This document shows, piece by piece, positions 34,434 through 44,690 of a stretch of 64,000 bases of DNA. Numbering within the stretch: position 1 is the first letter of the stretch; the number at the start of each line of letters is the position of its first letter. The notes beneath the pieces are model-generated. The model made no database searches. It was not told the DNA's origin and saw only the letters and a program-made list of their open reading frames with translations. The stretch is from Halichondria panicea. Taxonomy: Eukaryota > Porifera > Demospongiae > Suberitida > Halichondriidae. The stretch covers positions 3,267,646 to 3,331,645 of the forward strand of contig NC_087391.1 in NCBI RefSeq assembly GCF_963675165.1. The letters are read 5' to 3'. The position numbers and the translations under genes were made by a program.

Positions 34434-35666
34434 TCACAAGTAATAACTAGGTTTATGTTGTGGGTCAATTAATTCTGGTAGAATATGATCAACCTCTTGC
34501 CAATGCTCATCAGGTGATATCCGTTCAACAACAACACCTTTTGAGGTATAAACACAAAAGTCACACCACTGGGCAGTATATCGTGTAACATAGAGCTGTA
34601 GCTGGACTTGGTGGTAGTACGAGTGATTCCTTTTAAGAGATGGTATACCATTCACAAGTTGTAAGTAAAACCTCTTCTCTTTACTCTTTACACATTTCCT
34701 CAATCGTTTTATCTGCCATACTGTAGGGACATTTGAATTCCGCAATACCAGTAGGAGTACAATCAATTGACAGATCAAAAACCCAAGCATCAGGGGACGC
34801 ACCTAGCCAACATTTGTCACTATCAACAACAAACCCTGCTTTCTTTGTGTGTAAGCCTACATGGTCATTACTTCGCATGTATTTCTCATACTCAATGCGA
34901 GCGTTTTCCTCGTGATCTGTTCCCCACCGAATCGCTTTCGGAATGTGCACGAAGGGCTTGTAGTAAATCGTACACTGAAGAAGTGCTGGTGTCTTTTTTA
35001 CTTGTTGAAGGATGCGTCCACATTTAGACCCGGTTATTCGGCTCTGTCTTTCGGCAATCCATAAAGTGCTCGAACTTTGATCTCTAGTTTTCATTTCCAA
35101 ATCTTCCTGCTGTTTCTTACTAACAGAGAGCTTGTCTAAAATGTCTTCTGCGGTTACTCTCTCAGTGACAAACACTTTTGGAACATCAGCAGAATCACAA
35201 AATTTGACACTATCATCACACAATCTCACAGAACCAGGCTTCAAACAGTACGTGTGGTCATTAGCAATTTTGTCAAACGATGGAACAAGTAAATTTAGAA
35301 GAGCACATGGTTTGTTGATGCATAGCAACTCGCAACTCACAACGAAGAGCTTCCAGTGCCAACTTATCAACTTCACGAGTGTGTTGTGGTTGTGGTCGTG
35401 GATCATAAACCATCGTGGATCATAAACCATTTGTGAACCCTTTCCACGCATCTTTGAAGGTAACAGCTCACGCCGACGATCATTTCGACAGGAATTGGAT
35501 GCACTTTACTGCTGTAGTTGGTCTGTACAGGTTGGTCTGTACAGGTAAGACTTTCAGGTGCATCTTTAATTCTGAAAAAATCGGCCAGTGCATACGAGAG
35601 TGCCCCAATATGCTTACAGCTTCCACAAGGTCCACAACCAGCAGGACAACCACACTCAGCACTCAA
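34434..35666 (-). pseudogene. SWIM zinc finger / YqaJ-type nuclease protein of the ISL2EU-like element
   Basis: Minus strand in three frames. 35666-35403 opens with 'CGCPAGCGPCGSCKHIGALS', a SWIM CxC...CxH finger. 35451-34681 carries 'WIAERQSRITGSKCGRILQQ', 'AIRWGTDHEENARIEYEKYM', 'LGASPDAWV' and 'GIAEFKCPY'. These fit the YqaJ/lambda-exonuclease fold: R-x-TGS, E in the H-E-x-x-A helix, SPD, and ExK. 34802-34434 ends with SYYHQVQLQLYVT and CDFCVYTSKGVVVER. The catalytic positions appear kept. Frame breaks coincide with adjacent duplications: 17 bp at 35397-35430 and 14 bp at 35517-35544. In such elements the nuclease is thought to assist transposition (inference). Confidence 0.75.
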
Positions 35667-36159
35667 AATGTCATAGTTGTTCCTATTTAAGCTTATCTCG
35701 AGAGAAGAAAGGAAGAATAGGAATCCAGCCTCTATCAGGATAAAAAATCATTTCTGTGCAGGAAGCATTTGTCCATCCATACTTTATACAAGCGTTTACT
35801 CTATGAATCAGTGAAGCGAAAAGTATTTGTAAAGTTAGATAGATCTAGTCTGATAATTGCACTCTATAGAGCTGCGTATTTACTTACTGACTGACTAGAT
35901 CACTTTTATTTCCTTTCGTAGGAGCTCCTCTCTCAATAAGCCAGAACTTCAACTGCATGGGCTAGATTGCCTTTTTCTGGTTTAAAGTTACTACAACTTT
36001 GTACGGTATGAAGTCTTACCACTCATCTATAAATTCATTAATAACTTAGCTCTATTCATTTCCTACTCTAGTCCCCTCGACCGGAAGTTCTAATAATACG
36101 AATCGTAGTAATGCATACGCCCTATTGGTGCCTGTTGTTTTTATTACAAAGGTACGCTA

Positions 36160-36263
36160 TAGCCTAGAGACCAGGCGTTCGTTATCTAGTCTCGAATACC
36201 CGCCTCAACATAAAATCTTTTGTTGCGGCGGGTATCGTTTTCTAACGCCTGGTCTCGAGGCTA
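36160..36263. mobile_element. Foldback mini-transposon with 9-bp target duplication
   Basis: The left end TAGCCTAGAGACCAGGCGTT and right end (reverse complement) TAGCCTCGAGACCAGGCGTT differ by one base. An inner stem CGAATACCCGCCTCAACA / TGTTGCGGCGGGTATCG pairs as well, so nearly all 104 bp folds into one hairpin. The 9-bp repeat GGTACGCTA stands at 36151-36159 and 36264-36272, marking an insertion. No coding capacity. Confidence 0.8.
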
Positions 36264-36299
36264 GGTACGCTAAGAGTGTTCTGTATCTGAACATAATTA

Positions 36300-36910
36300 T
36301 ATTTGCTGACTCAGCGGTTCGAGCATAAAGGGTGTGGTGGCCCGGTGAGCATGAAGTACAGTGCTAGTGCTAGTGAAGTATGAACAGTTCCAAGTACTGT
36401 AGTAGCTATAGCATTAGATATAAGGGGTAGTAGCTAGCTAAAGACTACATAATTATAATTATACATATGCAGATACATGAGATACGCAGATACATGAGAT
36501 ACATGTACGTAGCTATTCAGTTAGTGAGAGGCTGTCTTGACTTTTCTCATGACTTCTTGTGGGATCACAAATGTTAGTGGTAGGGTCACTGTATCAAACA
36601 ACCTCGATCTTGTATAGGGATGAATCATACATATGTATAATATAGTGATTCCATATGTATAATATAGTGATTCCATATGTATAATATAGTGATTCACGAT
36701 GACAACTAAAAGGAACATGCATGTTCACAGTTGTGATTAGGGGTGGGGTGACTTAAAGCATTCACTGCATGGCATCAGCAAGAATGTAATTGTAGTGATG
36801 ATCAAGATAATTTTGTCATTACAATATATACATGCATGCTTATTATTATTTGAATCTGGGTGACTGGATTAATTACTGTGCTAAGATTTGAAACTCAAAT
36901 TTTTGTTATT
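36300..36910. other. Spacer with tandem A/T-rich repeats
   Basis: A unit CATATGTATAATATAGTGATTC of about 22 bp stands three times at about 36629-36695. No gene recognised. Confidence 0.6.
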
Positions 36911-37345
36911 TAAAATACAGATGGACTATGAGTACACACACCCGTTCAGTTGGTGCTATTTTATTTAGTTCCTTCGTGCACCCATTTTTGTATGCTTTCT
37001 CGCCAGTACTGTTTTATTTGTGTGTGTTTAGAGAAAGAGCTGAGAAAGAGTTTGGTTATTCCAGATAGTCATGAACAGTGGCTTCTTCAATGCAAAATTT
37101 CTCTAAGGATAGTCTCACGTGATACAGCTAGACAGGCCCCCCCCCCTTCAGAGCACCCCCCCCCTTCAGAGCAGTTCGATTATCAAATCAAAAATCTACT
37201 ATCAGATCGATTGTCAAAGATCGTTTGTCAAAGATCGTTCACGTGTAAATCGAAAATCAACTGTAAAAATCGATCTTCAAAAATCGATTTTATATTGGAT
37301 GTACACGCCTATCACATTCTGCCTGAATTTTGTCGCAAACGGCGT
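36911..37345. repeat. Interspersed repeat, partner of 26.95-27.37 kb (opposite strand)
   Basis: The ends match the other copy in reverse complement: ACTATGAGTACACACACC near 36926 and GAATTTTGTCGCAAACGGCG near 37325. Inside, a 19-20-bp C-rich unit ending TTCAGAGCA is duplicated (37136-37174). A plus frame, KELRKSLVIPDSHEQWLLQC, looks protein-like, so the repeat may derive from a coding element. Confidence 0.6.
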
Positions 37346-37379
37346 TCCATAAGTTACTGGGTCCACTTCTGACCTTGTG

Positions 37380-40030
37380 TATGCTTTAACTATCTGGTTA
37401 CAAACAGTTGAAGGTGTTGCCCGCCCTTCTTTGTGTCAGTTGATTTCATGAACCACATTTATGGAATGTCTGTACTAAGTTTATTGCGTAGAGTAAGGGC
37501 GTGTCCACCGGGTCCACTAAGTTTTATTGATGCACATGTCTTAGTTTGGCTAAAAATCAAGTTCAAAATGTACTAAAAATTCACGCTCTCTTGATATTTG
37601 GTTCCACCATACTTGTAATTACACCATACTTGACTGTTTGCTTATGTTTGCTTATGTTTTGCAGCCAGACTACACCTCAGACAATGCCTCGCGAGAAGAA
37701 AGAAGAAAGAACTATTCATTGACTGGCATATGATGTTCACATGTCCATGTCAAAGCCTCTACTCCACATCAGCTATTAGCCAAGCATTATCGTCATTTAT
37801 ATAGTCCAATCTTTCTAGACACATAGTTTTTGTTATTTTGTGCTATATTGAATCCCAGAATGCAGTGCCTCCTTGTTATTGTCAGCCTCCATCATCATCG
37901 TTCTCAGTCAGAAATGTTCAAAAGTCATCTGAGACGCTCTCAGAGCTGGAACAACTAGAGACACACAATCATCATCATCCCAGCCGTTTACGGAGGCGTT
38001 TCATATCCATGTAATTTATAGTATTTATGGTTTCAGAAGTGATTCCAGTATTTGTGATTCCAGTATTTGTAGCCATTTTTTGGCGCATGCTCATTTTACA
38101 TGCATTTACCACTCAGCTACGTGTATTTGCCACTCAAGATGGAGGCTAACGAGTAACATTTTGCGGTTTAGAAAGTGCCACGCCATCGCAAATCCTCTAT
38201 AACATCCATGTGTTAACAGTATGTATACATTCACACATACTCTCTTTCTCTTTCCATGCACCCCTTAGTATGCACCTCTGGACTTCTTTGTAATAGTGCA
38301 TGGGGAAGAAACTATCGTCGTCATCTACATCTGTGAATTGCTTTGAATAGCAGGTACAACGTATAGTGTATACACTTAGCATAGCATATGAAAAGAGAGG
38401 TTCTGGGATTGGTTGACAGTTGACACCTCAGGTGTTTTATGATGAATTGACCTTTAGAAATTTGAATAATTCTTTACACGTACTGTACAATAATTACGCC
38501 TATATATACCCTCGGGAGCACTTCTTACACTGCAGTATAGTAGTATACTATGATTTACCTATTCATCATTTATAGAGGTTGGTTTCATCATCATCATGGG
38601 GAAGTGCTCCAATTGAAACCTCATACATAGATCTGCTAGTTAAATAACATAATGCATAAAACTACCCACCATTCTATATATAGCGCGAATTTAAATATTT
38701 CGTTGAATAAATGTCGTGGGTTAACTGCTCAACATAGATTCTACTCTGTCATCGTCAAACCTAAAGATGGACAATTTAATATTACATACCTCTTCACTTC
38801 CCCCAAACAACTTCTGTCGCACATTCGTCGCACATATGATTGTACAAGTCATAATGTAATACGTAGCTGAATAAATCAAGAATACATAGATAAAGACTTA
38901 CGACGTAGTACTGTGAGCCTGACCATGCATGCGAAAAATAAATTACACCAAGCGATAGCTGCTTACATAGCGAAGTGCTTACCACATTTTGACTGTGGTA
39001 TTTTGACTGTGGTTTCAATTTTTGCTTGTATCACTGCCAGCATAATTTACATTAGTTTCAGGCAGAGATATCTGAGAGAGTTGATGTACCTAGTGAGTTG
39101 TACCTAGTGAGTTGTCCATTAGCTGCTCCGCTTTGCAACTAGCTGACTCTATTCCAGTTTGACCTGGTATAAAATAATGCCATCACAATTATGCAAAAAA
39201 TATCTGATTAACTTTCGTATGTAGTGCAGAAAAGCGTTAGTGAGTACGTCTATGCGTCTATGCGATGAGAAAGATGTATGTCTTTGTTTTAATGCATTGG
39301 TTACACTTCTGGTTACACTTCTTTAATACACGTAAATTACCATACCCTTGTCATGTTGCATCCTAGGTTCCTCTATTTACTGCGATCTGCACTCACTGCA
39401 CGAGGCCTGTTTAGGACAGAGGCGTGGCTATTTTCGTAGCTTACCTTTGCTTGCCTACTATATCGAGCTGGTCTAGACACTGTCTTATTTGCGCTGGTTG
39501 CTGCAGTAAGGGAGGGGCTGACTAATTGAAGATGCAGAGAGGGGAGTGGCTCTGTACGTTTGCCTGTCCAGGCTGCGCAGGCTATAGCTTTGAGTGTGGA
39601 CAGGAGCCCTGGTGTGCTATCTTTTCCTAGTTGTCTTCAATCAATCAGCCAGGGACATAATTATATCAGTTATAAATGCATAGTGCCTCTGTAAAAGTCT
39701 TACAATAATACAAATAATTATACCAAACATACGAAGTACGGCTGTAACATTGAAGTACAGTATAGAACAATACACTATAGGGCCTACTTATTATCCGATA
39801 CTGCACAGCTCAGACTAGCTAGCTCTAGCTCTAGCCTGTGAATTTGCTGCTTACGCCCACTCATTTCCTTTTCATTTCCAGCCTATTACGCCGCATGCGC
39901 TTTTGTGAATTTGGTAAAGAAACAGCCACGTGTATTAACACTTTAGTTAGTTAATTAAGTTCTGGCTGTCTTTCTTAGTTCTGGCTGTCTTCAGTTCTGG
40001 CTGTCTGGTGTGTACGTGTACGTGTACATA
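37380..40030. other. Long region with no recognised gene
   Basis: Mostly AT-rich spacer with short frames. The segment TACCATACCCTTGTCATG occurs near 39339 and again near 40183, hinting at an interspersed repeat. Adjacent duplications continue, for example TGATTCCAGTATTTG near 38042-38071 and TTCTGGCTGTCT near 39960-40005. Confidence 0.4.
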
Positions 40031-40033
40031 ACA

Positions 40034-40140
40034 ATGTCTGGAAATATACTAAGTCTAAAACGAGGCGCTCTTGTTATTGATGTGGACCCGGAAATGCTGA
40101 CTACTGAAGTTTTAAGGAAGACTTTCAGGGACTTTCAGGG
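40034..40140 (+). CDS. Candidate first exon
   Basis: ATG at 40034 reads MSGNILSLKRGALVIDVDPE then MLTTEVLRKTF and meets a donor-like GGGTAAGTG at about 40138. A perfect 10-bp duplication (ACTTTCAGGG, 40121-40140) lies just before the donor. I see no matching downstream exon, and the protein family is not recognised. Confidence 0.25.
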
Positions 40141-41292
40141 TAAGTGAAGTTTATAGCTAGTGCCCATTCTAGTACACTTTTACCATACCCTTGTCATGTG
40201 GCCATATTTGTATCCTAGGTACTATAAAAGTAAGACACTGTGATCTGGGGTTGAATAATTCCAGTAGAGCATGTAGAGCATCTGTGCATAACACTCTATA
40301 GCTAGGCTTGGCTGAGCTAAGTACACTGTTAGTAGCTTTTTTAACTTATTTGGAGGAGCAATTTGGAGGAGCAATGAGGTACTAGGTGTTGCATGTAATA
40401 ATGAATTTGTCTTCGGAGCCAAAGCCAAATCAAACCTCTTATTATAGGAAGGTTTGAGTAAGTTATGTAGTAGCACACAATCTCTGTGTTGATACAGTAG
40501 GTATGCAGAACACAGTCAACTATAATAATTATGTACTAATACAGAGGATGTGTCATAAGCCACATGGCAATGGAATGTGGCAATGGAATGTGGCATTACA
40601 AAGTTTACGGTAGCTCTTGACCTTTAACCTTTTCTTAGATTTTAGCATAGCTATAGTGCCTGTGGTAGATCTACTGCTGCGCTCCTCACATCACTTAGTT
40701 ATGAAAGACGGCAACTAACCTGAGTTAATCCTCCTAGACTGCTCTCCATAGTTATGGAGCGCCATAGAGGACAAAATTCATGTCTAAGAGTTGTACATCA
40801 TCGACCTTGTACATCATCGACCTTGTTCATTTGATGTAGTCGTGATAATTGATGTGGTAATGGGCATTGTAATAATCAAAGTAGATGTGATGATTGATAT
40901 GGTGATCATGATCACCAATCGATGTCGATGTCACACAGATCGATGTCTTGATAATTGATGCTGTAACGTATGATGGATCTATATACGTCCAGAGGCGGAT
41001 CCAGGGGGAGATCCAAGGGAGCAAAGGAACCCCCCTTTTGCTCAAAATATTAAAATTGATTTTTAGCAATCTACAGTCATTTAGAGTCATGTTTTACCTA
41101 TTCTACATATGTAGTAATGTCAATACCTGCATGTAGTCCACTCTAGAAGGAACAGAACTTAGCTAAAAGCAGTGGCAGCTTCTTTACTCTTTCTCAACTG
41201 ATCGCGTTGCAAAAACTGCATAGTAAGCAGTAATTAATTGGATACAAGATGGGAATAAACCCACATCCATATCCATGTGTCCAGTGGTCATG

Positions 41293-41323
41293 TAGCCCTA
41301 AAATCGGCCTGGATTCGAGGCTA
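41293..41323. mobile_element. TAGCCTCGA-type mini-element with 10-bp flanking repeat
   Basis: The right arm CGGCCTGGATTCGAGGCTA is complete; the left arm is reduced to TAGCCCTA. AGTGGTCATG occurs at 41283-41292 and again at 41323-41332, directly outside the element, as a target duplication would. Confidence 0.6.
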
Positions 41324-41374
41324 GTGGTCATGCAGCTTTGATTGTGTTCAACCAGACTTACTTATTATACAACA

Positions 41375-41810
41375 ATGAGTAACAGGAAGAGACCAAGTCA
41401 AGTGCCAATTTCAACATTCTTCAAAAAGAGTAAAGCAGGTACGGCTTCACATACATAAAAATCCAAATCCAACAAAACTTATAAATAAAAACAACTTCAA
41501 TTGTAGGTTCAGAGTCACAGGATACTATTGTCAGCGGGCTGACTCGTCTCCCCCTTCATCTCCCCCTACTGACGTCCCCAGTGACACTGAAGATTCAGAC
41601 AGTGAAGATTCAGACAGTGAACTTGATATGGAGGAGGGTGACTGCGTTATCCGGTGTGGCTTAGGTGGTGCTACTTTTAATGAAAATCAATCGTGACCGA
41701 TGCAACCAGCTTTTGTCTGCAGAAAATATGAAAAAACTAGTAGTAGCATACAGCCAGCTACACACAAGGAGAATGAAACCTTTTATGCTACCTGATAATT
41801 GAATGTCTTT
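41375..41810 (+). pseudogene. hAT/ZMYM-type transposase start and tail, core deleted
   Basis: Exon 1 reads MSNRKRPSQVPISTFFKKSK and ends at 41438. A 68-bp GT-AG intron (41439-41506) follows, then SESQDTIVSGLTRLP and, after a shift, an acidic run with DTEDSDSEDSDSELDMEEGD. The 15-bp unit GAAGATTCAGACAGT is duplicated in frame (41589-41618). The tail near 41700-41800 (NMKKLVVAYSQLHTRRMKPF MLP) ends in a stop. 'ISTFFKK' is the usual opening of ZMYM-type hAT transposases. The BED, RNase H and dimerisation domains are absent, which fits an internal deletion derivative. Confidence 0.55.
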
Positions 41811-41885
41811 ATATATTATGTGTTTTTTACAATCAATTATTAAATACTCTAAGCTCTTGTATAAAAATTACTCATTTACTCACTC

Positions 41886-41967
41886 ACACACTTACTCGAT
41901 TCCACCTCGATTCCAGGCCGATTAAAATTGTATTTTATCAGCCTTGAATCGAGGCTACACACTTACT
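41886..41967. mobile_element. TAGCCTCGA-type mini-element with 11-bp flanking repeat
   Basis: CCTCGATTCCAGGCCG at 41905 and CTTGAATCGAGGCTA at the right form imperfect inverted ends around an A/T-rich core. ACACACTTACT flanks it at 41886-41896 and 41957-41967. It lies within the deleted hAT element, so it inserted later. Confidence 0.65.
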
Positions 41968-42489
41968 TAACTTCTTGATCTTACTATCACTGCACTGGAG
42001 CCATAGCTATAGCTAGACATAATCTTACATCTACTACGGCCCTTGGCCTACATGTAGCACTCAGGTGACAGGAAACGACACCAGAAATGGGCGGAGGTTA
42101 CACCGAAAGTGAGCGTGGTCCAATTTTTCGCGCTGCGCGCAGCTTAACACTCACCCTTCGGGCTCGTTATCCTTTTTAGAAACCACCCTTTTCTAATGTC
42201 TAGATCCGCCTCTGAGTGGTAATGGTCAATGATTGATGTGGTAATGGTCAATGATTGATGTGGTAATGGTCAATGCATGAATATATCTTCATGTGTCATG
42301 TTCAGTTGTTCAGTAGCTTACCCCTTTTAATCACGTGATTTTAATAAAGAACCCAGGCCCTGCCACCTCCATTCGAGCTCACTGTGTACTGCATAGCACT
42401 ACTAGATACTGTACTTTCCAGGTAAGCATATAATTATTATAGCTGATAACTTGAGTAAGGTTGAGAGAGCTAACTGTTTTCACAATTCA

Positions 42490-43480
42490 TAGGGAAATGA
42501 ATGATGTTGATGATTTTTTTGAAAGAGCTAGAAGCTGTAATAACAAGTGTAATTCAACCTGAGGGAATTGGAGAGAGGGAATTGGAGAGACAATTATAAC
42601 AGCTATACAGGATATACTTTGCTCACTACAGGAGTAGGACAATTGTCGAAGGAAAAAGGTCACCCACAAATTTTCATACAACAAGATCAACTAGAAGCAC
42701 TACTGGAATTACATTTTGGCATGTCAGATTTGGCACGTTTTTCCATGTTTCCACTCGAACAATCAGAAGAAAAATCGTTCAGTATGGGCTGTGTGACATT
42801 TCTGATGTATCTTTAGACGAAATTACCCATCATTTTGTGAGTACTCATCCCAACAGTGGTGCAAGATCATTTAAGAAGTATGAGTCCAACGCCAGAGGGC
42901 AAGGGAAAGTTTGGCAAGAGTTGATCCCAGAGGTGTTAGTACAAGGTTTAGGCAAGTTCTCCACCGACGCTCCTACATTGTGTGCATGTTTATGGCATAT
43001 TGATGGATATTGATGGGCATCACAAGCTCATCAAGTGGCGGATCGTCATACACGGAGGACATTCTAGGCTGCCCGTTTACCTCCAAGCTAGTTGTCAGTT
43101 GTTTTGTTACTGCTGTTAGTGAATAGAATATGGTCATCTGAATACATGCTTAACCACCCCCAAAGAGGACCAGGGCGTGCAAGTTGCATAACAGGCTGAA
43201 GCGTGCATAATCAGCGGATCGAGAGATTATGGAGAGATGTTTATGCCGGATGCGTATCATTATACTACGAACTGTTTAGTGTCCTTGAAGATAACGAGTT
43301 ACTACAAGTAGTAGGATCTATTCGCACTGCACTATGTATTCATACCACGTCTTAACATGCAACTCGATGTGTTCCGTACCTCCTATGCTCATCATCGTAT
43401 GCGAACAGCCAGAAACCAATCTCCTTTTCAGTTGTGGACAAAGGGTTTAATTGAAGGCAGTGGGCTTTAGATGGAGTTGT
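42490..43480 (+). pseudogene. Integrase-core (rve-type) DNA transposon transposase, degenerate
   Basis: Pieces in order on the plus strand: a coiled start (ELEAVITSVIQPEG), DISDVSLDEITHHFVSTHPN SGAR, then near 42990 LWHIDGHHKLIKWRIVIHGG (first catalytic Asp in HIDGHHK), then RGPGRAS and RSxxNQRIERLWRDV-YAG (43160-43255), with the catalytic Glu in the ERLWRD block, and SLYYELFSVLEDNELL. This matches a widespread metazoan integrase-core transposase of unknown superfamily name. The middle catalytic region between HGG and RGPGR is lost, and duplications such as ATATTGATGG (about 42996-43015) break the frame. Confidence 0.7.
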
Positions 43481-43499
43481 TCAAGATGCGGTTCAAGAT

Positions 43500-44220
43500 G
43501 CGGTTCATACATAATTATTATATTAATTGTGTACCTTAGCATGGCATGCATGTTACGTATATAAAATGTATATAGAATGTACTTTTTTTATTTAAGTTAT
43601 AACAGTAAAATTAATTGTTACATGTAATTTATACAGGACATGTACGGTACTCAGGATGGCTCAATTAATTATTGGGAGGATTTCTTGTATATGTGATTAT
43701 ATCTTTTGGATGGTTACATACTTTTGGATGGTTACATATAAACTGATGAAACTTTGCAATAATGTAGTCTTATAATGAAGGAACATGTTGAATGTGACTT
43801 TCAGGGGGACTTTCAGGGGTGCAGCTACAGTGAAATATACAAGTTTACAATTTCCGGAATACAAACAAGTGCAGCAGTTTTACCATTTTTATGGCGCCCG
43901 GATAGGCGCCCGGATATGTGAAGCGGAAAATTGAAATACGCATATTTAAGTAGAGGGCATTAAATAGAAAATGCGACAGTTTTCCTGATTTCTGTGCACC
44001 TGGTAAAACTGAGTTGTACTTTATAAAAAAATTACTTTATAAAAAAATTTGGGGTGTGGCACCACTTGTTTCTAATCCTCCTTTTTTATCTTCTTAATCA
44101 CACTGTAACGACATCGCTGAAGGTCACATGACCTCCAAACATTTTAAGCGTGTACATTTCGTACAAAACTACATTCCTACTAAATTTCATCCATTAATAT
44201 ATCACAATCACAAAGATATG
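43500..44220. other. Spacer with short duplications
   Basis: No gene recognised. Adjacent repeats include GGCGCCCGGATA (43892-43916), ACTTTATAAAAAAATT (about 44020-44051) and GGACTTTCAGGGG (about 43800-43820). Confidence 0.5.
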
Positions 44221-44227
44221 ATGCCCT

Positions 44228-44440
44228 GTGCACCATGTGGCTGAGCCATCCTTAACACCAGTGAGTATAGACTGGCAAGGACCTGTATCAGTTAGTGCTG
44301 CTGAAAATATCGTCGAAGTTCCAAGCAACCCACTTTGCCTAACACCTCAACAACTTTCTGAACTTCAATATAATATTAATGATTTAGGACTATCAGTATA
44401 CATAGCAACCAGGTTGTTTTTAATTATAACATCGATCTGA
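44228..44440 (+). CDS. Hypothetical protein fragment
   Basis: The frame reads PSLTPVSIDWQGPVSVSAAE NIVEVPSNPLCLTPQQLSEL QYNINDLGLSVYIATRLF. The 'LTPQQLSELQxxIN' helix looks like genuine protein sequence, similar in feel to linkers in transposon-associated SWIM proteins, but I cannot name a family. It runs into unrelated repeats at 44440. Confidence 0.25.
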   Translation: MHHVAEPSLTPVSIDWQGPVSVSAAENIVEVPSNPLCLTPQQLSELQYNINDLGLSVYIATRLFLIITSI

Positions 44441-44495
44441 CAAAACATAATAAGAATGTCCATGCAGTCATGAATTATACAGAGAACGGGAATTA

Positions 44496-44690
44496 CACCC
44501 AACACAATTGATTGAATGAGAATAAGTTTTGATGAGTGGTATATAAAAATGAGTGGTATATAAAAACATGAACAAAGGCAGCTGCAGATGACAAACAAAT
44601 TACACCCAACACAATTGATTGAATGAGAATAAGTTTTGATGAGTGGTATATAAAAACATGAACAAAGGCAACATGAACAAAGGCAGCTAT
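44496..44690. repeat. Tandem duplication, unit about 107 bp
   Basis: ATTACACCCAACACAATTGA...GAACAAAGGCAGC (from 44490) is repeated from 44599. The copies contain further 16-18-bp inner duplications (GAGTGGTATATAAAAA; AACATGAACAAAGGC). Confidence 0.85.

Larger units (their letters stand above)
33645..36128. mobile_element. ISL2EU-like DNA transposon with long TIRs
   Basis: The left end CCAATAGGGCGTATGCATTA CTAC... (33645-33715) is inverted at 36060-36128 (GTAGTAATGCATACGCCCTATTGG), about 70 bp with few differences, including TATTATTAGA-CTTCCGGTCGA. Two convergent genes lie inside: a THAP-type transposase (+) and a SWIM/YqaJ nuclease-like protein (-). This two-gene arrangement is what I know from ISL2EU elements. 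The transposase lacks its middle, so the copy is not autonomous as shown. Confidence 0.75.
40990..42214. mobile_element. Internally deleted hAT-like transposon
   Basis: CAGAGGCGGATC at 40990 is perfectly inverted at 42203-42214 (GATCCGCCTCTG), a terminus style common in hAT elements. CGCGCTGCGCGCAGC near 42130 resembles sub-terminal GC palindromes of such elements. The interior keeps the start of a ZMYM/hAT transposase (41375) and a short tail, but not the catalytic core. I do not see a convincing 8-bp target duplication. Two TAGCCTCGA foldback elements are inserted inside it. Confidence 0.65.

Noticed and set aside
36629-36695. Possible CRISPR-like array (three spaced repeats)
   Set aside because: The 22-bp units are contiguous without spacers, A/T-rich and in a eukaryotic setting; a simple tandem repeat.
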